Source: Rhizopus arrhizus (Eukaryota > Mucoromycota > Mucoromycetes > Mucorales > Rhizopodaceae). Taken from it: a stretch of 64,000 nucleotides of DNA. The stretch lies in the NCBI GenBank assembly GCA_024220505.1, contig JAKZZE010000018.1:744001-808000 (forward strand), in the 5' to 3' direction. A model generated the notes under the pieces. It was not told the origin of the DNA and ran no database searches. It worked only from the letters and a program-made list of their open reading frames with translations. The position numbers were made by a program, and so were the translations under genes. Within the stretch, counting starts at the first letter, position 1. Each line of letters opens with the position of its first letter. Shown here piece by piece: positions 58,185 to 64,000 of this stretch.

Positions 58185-58940
58185 ATGAATTTTTACTACG
58201 AAAATGGTAGAGGCAATATTGTAGACGATTCTGGAAATGAACCAGACGCTTACTTGGTCGAGCCTTCATTTCGTTTAACCAATTTGACGAATTTAAAAAA
58301 ATACATAAAAAACAAAAAGGTACCGATCGAAGATGAAGCAAATGACGTTGAAATGAAGGAAGCACCAACAAAAAAAGAAAGATTCTCTACGTACAACACC
58401 TATTCAGATGACGACCATAAAAGATATTTCTATTTTATTAAGGAGAAACTCATGACTCCCTCTCAAGCAGCTAAAGCTGCCAATGTTCAATATGAAACTG
58501 CTCGAAAATGGAAAACGGCCAACGAAAAAAACCCCGAGGAGGGTATTCCTCTTAAGAAAACAAATCGCGTAAACAGGCCTGTGAGTAAATTGAATGAAGA
58601 GCATAAGACCTTTATACAAAACTTTTTTGACGAAAATAAAACAGCTGTTATACAAGACGCTGTTGAGAGCTTGACAAAGAACTTTGAGGGCTTGGAAATT
58701 AAGAAGAGTAGAGTTGCTGAGTTTATGAAGGAAGACTGCAACCTCACTATAAAAGTGGTCACTCGCCATCCTAAGCGAAGAAACTGCAGCGATACGTTAG
58801 AGAAACGTGCCCAGTTCGTAAAAGAGTGGACGGAGAAGGGCATGCTTTTTATGCAGAACTGTGTGTTTATTGACGAGTCTGGCTTCGATATTAACATGCG
58901 CCGCTCAAGAGGTTGGTCAACGCGAGGAACTCAAGCAGTT
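58185..58940 (+). pseudogene. Transposase, N-terminal half (HTH and first DDE aspartate)
   Basis: Starts at ATG 58185. It contains a helix-turn-helix region (MTPSQAAKAANVQYETARKW) and the first catalytic block FIDESGFDINMRRSRGWSTR, where Tc1/IS630 transposases carry the first Asp. Transposase similarity stops after GTQAV at 58940; the sequence that follows belongs to the cargo gene read on the other strand. The second half is at 62829-63281. A stop closes this frame at 59084. Confidence 0.8.
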
Positions 58941-58958
58941 TACATTTATACGGTATTT

Positions 58959-60035
58959 TCAATGGGTATTTGGATTCAACTTTTTCTTTTTTGGCTTTGG
59001 CGAGAACATAACACGAGGGGTTTCGCAGGGAGCCTCCACATCATGTGCTCTAGATCTAGTAACACCTTTCAATCTCTGCGCTGACAAATTCACTTCAAAA
59101 CCTTCCGTAGATTCAGCAGCCAGTTTTTGCAAGTGATTCTTTGAAGTTGGAAAAGGATGAGTTTTGTGGGTTAAAGAATTATTGAGATTATCTTACCTTG
59201 AACATAAACAAAGTATTTATTGTTTTTGGGATGTCTTTGATTTCTTTCTTCTTTCTAGGGAGGTAAATATCTTCCACCATGGTTGCAACATATACTCCTT
59301 CTATTTTCTCTATGCTGTACATATAACCAACACTACCTATTTGTTGTCATTGTCATTAAAGCCTGGGATATACTTGATCGTTTTAGCAAATACTTACCAA
59401 TAAAATCCATAGCCACCACATTCTTCGTTTTTATGCTGTATCTTCGACTCAACTGATTCAAAATAGACAAATTTGTTCTCAAATTTTTTGATTGCTGCTT
59501 CATTGCTGTGTTAGAACTTACACAGCTTTTCTTCCACTCATTCGATGACAGTTCAACTCTTTCTTTTTCAATATTTGTAACAACGATGGCATCTATTTTT
59601 CTTATGGAGCAAGTTGACAAGGCATTTTCTTCAGAAGTTGGGAATAGAGGATGATTTACAATCATTTCTTCTTTCACAGCCAAACAACCAGGCTCACCAC
59701 TAGATTTTAACAGATTTATAATCAATTAGCATTGCACTAACCACATACTCAAAATTTCAACTTACTCTAATATTTTAGGATTTGTTCCGCTGAACAAACA
59801 GTCCAGAATTTTTGCACAATGCCGGTACGCCGTCATCTCGCTGTCGGCTTCTGACCACTCTTCAGCTCTTTCAATACTGTTGTGTAATGAAGGCGTCAGT
59901 ATATACTATTTTCAAATTTTAATATTATGTTACTTACATGTATCTGAGGATGTTGAGCAACTTATACGTGTCACTATTCTTTGCGCCTGCTTTTCTGAGT
60001 TCGAGTTGCTCCGTCAAGATCTCGATCATTGTCAT
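58959..60035 (-). CDS. Cargo gene A of the transposon, unknown function
   Basis: Intron-containing gene on the minus strand. From ATG 60035: MTMIEILTEQLELRKAG, then IIERAEEWSEADSEMTAYRH, DGEPGCLAVKEEMIV, LSSNEWKKSCVSSNTAMKQQ, MDFIGSVGYMYSIEKIEGVY and a basic tail (MFSPKPKKKKLNPNTH) with stop at 58959-58961. Exons join in phase across introns near 59939-59880, 59763-59701, 59399-59337 and 59194-59137. I recognise no enzyme family. My recollection is that similar uncharacterised proteins recur in Mucorales genomes, but I cannot verify it here. It may be the 3' part of one gene with cargo gene B, since B ends MMIEVF and A begins TMIEILTE. Confidence 0.6.
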
Positions 60036-60358
60036 GTTTTGACATGTCAATAAGATACAGTCTTATCATTCTGGACTAAATCTTTACAAATGAGTTTGAA
60101 TAAGAATAGAACCTGATAATTATCACTGCCCTAAACAGCCGAGTTTCACTTTCATCTCAACAGTTGATTATTAACATCAGTTTATAAAATTTTTCTTATA
60201 CATGTCAAATCATATCGGTCGTAACTATTTTTGTCATCTAATCTCAGGTCTTGCTCAACTAATATAAATAGCCTTGAAATCTTTCTTTAATAAAAGTATT
60301 CGACTTTAGAACTATTGTTCGGTCTCGTTAATTGTTCTTTGTCCCATTTTTTTTGTAC

Positions 60359-61867
60359 TTAAAACACTTCAATCATCATGAGATCCGTGTTGGCTTCGGC
60401 ACCTCCACTACAACAAAGAAGTCGTTGTAAGCAATGATGTTTTCAAGGCAGACTTGTTCTTTTGGGATTTACCTTTTCAATACCTTCTTCAACATATTCT
60501 CATCTTCATCTGATAATCCAACATACAAATCCAAATTTGATTTGTCGATAGTCTTCATCTCGTTCTTTGTCAATATCTTCTTTAATACTTCATAGGATTC
60601 GGGATGTATCAGGTTAGCTATATTGGATAAAGACAACCTAGCGAGTGAAAGAATAAAAACTTATTAGACCAGAGCCAAAACGCTTTTGAAAATATGATAT
60701 TTACTTCAGCATCATGTCATCTTGAGCATTTGTGGTTTTCTCCAATAACAGCTTTGCTCCCAGTCCAAGCAATTTATCCTTAATACAAGTTTTTTTCTTC
60801 ATCATCTGCTTCAATAAAGCTTTCTCTTCACCATTAAATTCGTGCTTATTAAACTAAAATGCATACAGAAATGTTAGTTAGCACAGCAGAAAGATAGAGA
60901 AATATATAAACATGAATGTTACTTTTTTGTAATACAACTTGTATAATTGATCGACTGGCTCTTGTTCTTCTTGTCCATTTTCATTTTCTTCTTCATTTTC
61001 TTCTTCATTTTCTTCTTCTTGTTCCACTTCTTTGTGGCTACTTCTACTGCTTTCTGCCAATATCCTCTGCGATCTCTTCGCCGCCTTTTTCATGCTCATA
61101 GTGGCCAGCTTTTGACCCTCAATACGACTCTCTGATTCGAAATCCCTCTATATTACAATAACCTCTTTGTTAGATATGATGAATAAAGTCAACGCGTATT
61201 TAGACTTTACCAAGGCCGATAACTCTTCAAAAAGTTTGTCCCATTTTTGTGCGTTAAATTTTGTGTTTCTGTAAAATAGGTTGGTTGGTCTTAAGAATTA
61301 CGAGACAACTAAACTAATAAGCTTACCTTAATAATACATCTTGTCTTGTTTCTCTGATAGCGCTATTGAAATGATTGACCCAGTTCCTATGCATACTTTG
61401 AAAGGTAGTAACAGAAGTCGCCAATGTCCATTCAGCAATCTTGGATTGGTGGTTTGTAACAAACTGGCAAAATGTGGGGTTTTTTTGTTTAAGATAAACT
61501 GATGTAATTCTATATGGAAAACTTTAATACACCAACTGCTATTTTGCTTGTTTCATTTACCTTCTTTTCCAGGAAATGTTGTCATTATAATATTCGTCTG
61601 AAAGTACTATGCAAAGGGAAGAGCAAGATGAAAACTACGCGCGCTGAATTTTACATCACTAAAAAAAAGTAATCACTTTTTCTTTGGCTTGAATTTTTCG
61701 CTCTAATAAACAGTTTTGAAATTTTTCTTTTTATTATTGAACCAAGTGCTAAATTCTACCACTGAAGCCAAATTGAGTGTTACAACATCTAAGTCATACT
61801 CAGGTTCAACACGATAAACATATTTTTTAATATCTACCAAGGATGTGGAATCAGTTTCAGCAGACAT
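60359..61867 (-). CDS. Cargo gene B of the transposon, unknown function
   Basis: Begins at ATG 61867 (MSAETDSTSLVDIKKYVYRV). Later exons contain HQSKIAEWTLATSVTTFQSM, HRNWVNHFNSAIRETRQDVL, NAQKWDKLFEELS, an extremely glutamate-rich stretch, KALLKQMMKKKTCIKDKLLG, HPESYEVLKKILTKNEMKT and DLYVGLSDEDENMLKKVLK. It ends at TAA 60359-60361. Exon junctions were placed by eye; the first intron is long and uncertain. The Trp/His-rich helical segments do not match a catalytic family that I know. It is transcribed toward cargo gene A and could be continuous with it. Confidence 0.55.
60982..61017. repeat. 12-bp tandem repeat, three copies
   Basis: CATTTTCTTCTT repeated three times inside cargo gene B; it encodes the repeated Asn-Glu-Glu-Glu run. 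Confidence 0.9.
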
Positions 61868-62828
61868 GTTGTACATGTAAAAAAAATATTCAAACAAAGA
61901 GTGACTGTGGAAAATATGGGATGTTTAACGATTTCGTCAATGTTGCCTCTTGATGTTCCATTCCTTTTTACAAATATACAAGGAAGGGCAGGAAAAGGTA
62001 AACAATAGTAATATTTGAACAAATAACCATGTGAAACTAATTATCCTCTTTTACGTGATTCTGTAAAGAGCCACATGCTCTTTTGTCAGGCATCTCTGTA
62101 CATTCCGCATTGCCAAGAAGGAAGTAAGGGAATCTACCAAGCTAGCATTAGCTCCTTGTTAGTAGGCTTTTACTAGTCGCCCCGAGTGAAAGTGGTAACG
62201 AAGTATATCCAGCTTTGATGCTCATATACGGACTATCATGAGTAGCGTATACTTTTGCTTATCTTGGCGAGCTGCTAAATGACTCAGTGCAAAAGGAATG
62301 GTGAATTGCTATTATTGTTGAAAACAAATACTAATACGTATATATTTTTACTAGATACATATACTCTCTTGGCGCATTGAAGCCATTGACTCCACCTCAA
62401 AACCAATGCCTTCGACTACTGTTTTGGCATCCCCTTATATTCTGCCGCCGGTAATGCTCGATCTGATTTAAGAAAAATACATTAGCAAGTTTTAATGATC
62501 TCAACACATAACTTTGATGAATAGTGCAATAAATGTTTCTAATTCTACTTTAAATATCCTCATAAGTGGGTTTTCTGGCAGCAGTACCCCCATTGTTCAA
62601 TTTGTTTTAAAACTGAAATTCTGATAGAACGGCAGTTTTGGCCAGTCTTCAAAAGATCATCAATTTCTTTATCCAATGCTAAAGTTCTGATTTCAGAAGT
62701 TTCACGGGAACATACAATTGGTATAATCTCTGGTCATAAGGAATTCTCAAACGTCAGGATTTGCAGAAAAAATTCTGACTTGAAGCAATGCAACACTTCG
62801 AATCCTTTTGTGCCATACGAACAACTCT
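61868..62828. other. Non-coding part of the transposon interior
   Basis: About 960 bp between the start of cargo gene B and the second transposase half. No frame could be assigned. It is expected to hold the cargo promoter and the right junction of the inserted block. Confidence 0.45.
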
Positions 62829-63281
62829 TTGGTAACTGCTACTACGATGGCAAGGGTTGTAGGCGCAACCAAAAGAAAAGCACCTGAAGATGCGGCTTCC
62901 GCTATACCAAAAGGAACAACAGCGTCCAGTTTATATATCAGTGACACATTAGACATCATGGATGAATTTCCCAACATCAAGGGCTTTCATATTGTTATGG
63001 ACAATGCCCCAATTCATAGCCATGATATCGTAGATCCTATAATTATCGAACGAGGATACATACCTGTATACCTCCCTCCCTATTCCCCCGAGCTTAACCC
63101 TATCGAGCAGTTTTGGAAAGTTTTGAAGGATAGAGTCAGAAGAGGTAAGTTGACTGATGTGGAAACCCTCACCTCAAGAGTTATTGAAGGAAGCGAAGAT
63201 GTTCCAGTTGAACATTTACAGAATTTCATTCAGCATTCCATAAATTGTTTCCCTAAATGCTTAAATAAAGAATCTTTGTAA
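62829..63281 (+). pseudogene. Transposase, C-terminal half (second Asp and final Glu of DDE)
   Basis: Begins around ATKRKAPED. It contains the second catalytic block GFHIVMDNAPIHSHDIV and the third block YLPPYSPELNPIEQFWKVLK, with the terminal acidic residue of the triad. The frame ends at TAA 63279-63281, about 110 bp from the right inverted repeat. Relative to complete Tc1/IS630 transposases, roughly 35-40 residues between the first block and this part were not found. Confidence 0.8.
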
Positions 63282-63389
63282 TTTATTTGACCAGAAATTG
63301 GTCAAACTATTTGTAAAATGTGGTCAATTTATTTTCCCAAAACTGGTCAAATTAGCTTCAAACATCCGACCAAACTAGTCTCCTTTGTA

Positions 63390-63480
63390 TGGGCAATTTA
63401 GCCTCGCATAGGTGCGCAAATTTTTTCAAAATAGTGGGCGGTCTTTTCAAACATTCGGTAAATTGAGAGTGGAAGCACTG
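63390..63480 (-). repeat. Right terminal inverted repeat (91 bp)
   Basis: Reverse complement begins CAGTGCTTCCACTCTCA and follows the left repeat to CTAAATTGCCCA. TGGTCAA-type motifs recur just inside it (63290-63360). Confidence 0.9.
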
Positions 63481-63667
63481 TAATTGTGACAATTGAAAAA
63501 AAAAATTGTTTGTCGTGCCTAATACAATCCCAGTTGACTCCGCTTCGACTTCCAATGTGATACATGCTCTCTGAGCCACGCTTTATTTTCCTTTTATATA
63601 TAGCAGTAATAAAATTTTTCCCTTTTTTCCTCATATCTTTCTAAGCCGCGCACCGTGGAATAACTCT

Positions 63668-64000
63668 ATGAATAATATCAACAATGACAATGTGGAAAAT
63701 ACAGCAAGTTTATCCTTCACAGAGACACAAATGGAAGAATTGTACCAACAATTTGCCCAACGTCTCAGAGCAGAACAAGACGAACGTAGACGAGGAGAGG
63801 TCCTGGACCTTCCAGAAGAGATTACAAGCGAGCTCAACAACGCAAGCCGCTCAGATATCCAAAGCAACATCAAGAAATACCAAAGAGATGTTCAGAAATA
63901 TGAAGGTGGTGACTGGACGAAGTCCCCAACCATTAACAAAAGCTACATTCAAGACCTTAAGCGATACCAAGTGGACGCTAAACAAGTGGTCAGCTATAGA
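63668..64000 (+). CDS. Unknown ORF, 5' part, running off the window
   Basis: Open for 111 codons from ATG 63668 to the window edge. It is a hydrophilic, helical protein rich in Gln, Glu and Arg (MEELYQQFAQRLRAEQDERR, IQSNIKKYQRDVQKYEGGDW). The base composition is less AT-rich than the host spacers. Its position next to two transposons, a TATA-like stretch at 63595 and the coiled-coil character suggest a gag-like protein of another mobile element. No diagnostic domain is within the window. Confidence 0.5.
   Translation, partial: MNNINNDNVENTASLSFTETQMEELYQQFAQRLRAEQDERRRGEVLDLPEEITSELNNASRSDIQSNIKKYQRDVQKYEGGDWTKSPTINKSYIQDLKRYQVDAKQVVSYR

Larger units (their letters stand above)
58017..63480. 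mobile_element. Tc1/mariner-like (IS630-type) DNA transposon carrying cargo genes
   Basis: 5464-bp unit bounded by inverted repeats that begin CAGTGCTTCCACTCTCA and are flanked by TA at 58015-58016 and 63481-63482, the target duplication typical of Tc1/mariner elements. The two ends of a DDE transposase lie on the plus strand next to the two repeats. Between them are intron-containing genes on the minus strand. Normal members of this superfamily are 1-3 kb, so about 3.9 kb is extra. Because the transposase is interrupted and apparently lacks some residues, this copy is probably not autonomous. Confidence 0.85.

Noticed and set aside
1..64000. CRISPR arrays, operons, Shine-Dalgarno sites
   Set aside because: None seen, and none expected in a eukaryotic genome with spliceosomal introns.

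Overview
The window is nuclear DNA of a filamentous fungus, most likely an early-diverging Mucoromycota (Mucorales-type) species. The evidence is AT-rich sequence, genes split by many 45-65 nt GT-AG introns with CTAA(C/T) branch sites, fungal-type genes (APSES/ankyrin cell-cycle factor, GH81 glucanase, GPT2/SCT1-type acyltransferase, PEX30-type peroxin), and a Tc1/mariner-like element carrying extra genes. Most gene models were built by joining exons by eye across introns and checking reading phase. They have no transcript support.

Region 1 (1-16.7 kb) is gene-dense: phosphoserine phosphatase (3' part), an MBF-type APSES factor, a small membrane protein, the tRNA methyltransferase TRM9, a truncated and frameshifted Aquarius/Cwf11-like gene, TAF13, PEX2, an alpha-arrestin, and an ALG12 mannosyltransferase joined through an intron to a glutaredoxin domain. 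Genes are very close: TAF13 and PEX2 overlap at their stop codons, and two pairs share short divergent promoters.

Region 2 (16.7-24.6 kb) is an AT-rich gene desert of about 8 kb. It contains at least one relic of an L1-like retrotransposon.

Region 3 (24.6-52.4 kb) is again genic: a heat-shock factor, a small secreted cysteine-rich peptide, MYG1, an unrecognised gene with a galactose-binding-like C-terminus, a BRPF/Nto1-like chromatin reader, NDUFAF5, a GH81 endo-1,3-beta-glucanase, an importin-alpha-like ARM protein, a C1-Pex24-DysF membrane protein, a glycerol-3-phosphate acyltransferase, a diverged bystin and a PPR protein. Mononucleotide runs of 22-45 A or T are scattered through introns and spacers.

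Region 4 (52.5-64 kb) is a transposon cluster. It holds an L1-like LINE on the minus strand with two intact ORFs and an 8-bp target duplication. Six bases beyond that duplication begins a 5.46 kb Tc1/mariner-like (IS630-type) element with 91-bp imperfect inverted repeats and TA flanks. Its transposase is split around about 3.9 kb of intron-containing cargo on the opposite strand. A further ORF runs off the right edge.

The genes do not form a single pathway. Recurrent themes are peroxisome/ER membranes and glycosylation (PEX2, PEX30-like, GPAT, ALG12) and nuclear gene control (MBF factor, TAF13, HSF, BRPF, importin). The most unusual items are the ALG12-glutaredoxin fusion, the cargo-bearing Tc1/mariner-like element, and the Aquarius copy whose helicase motifs are eroded.
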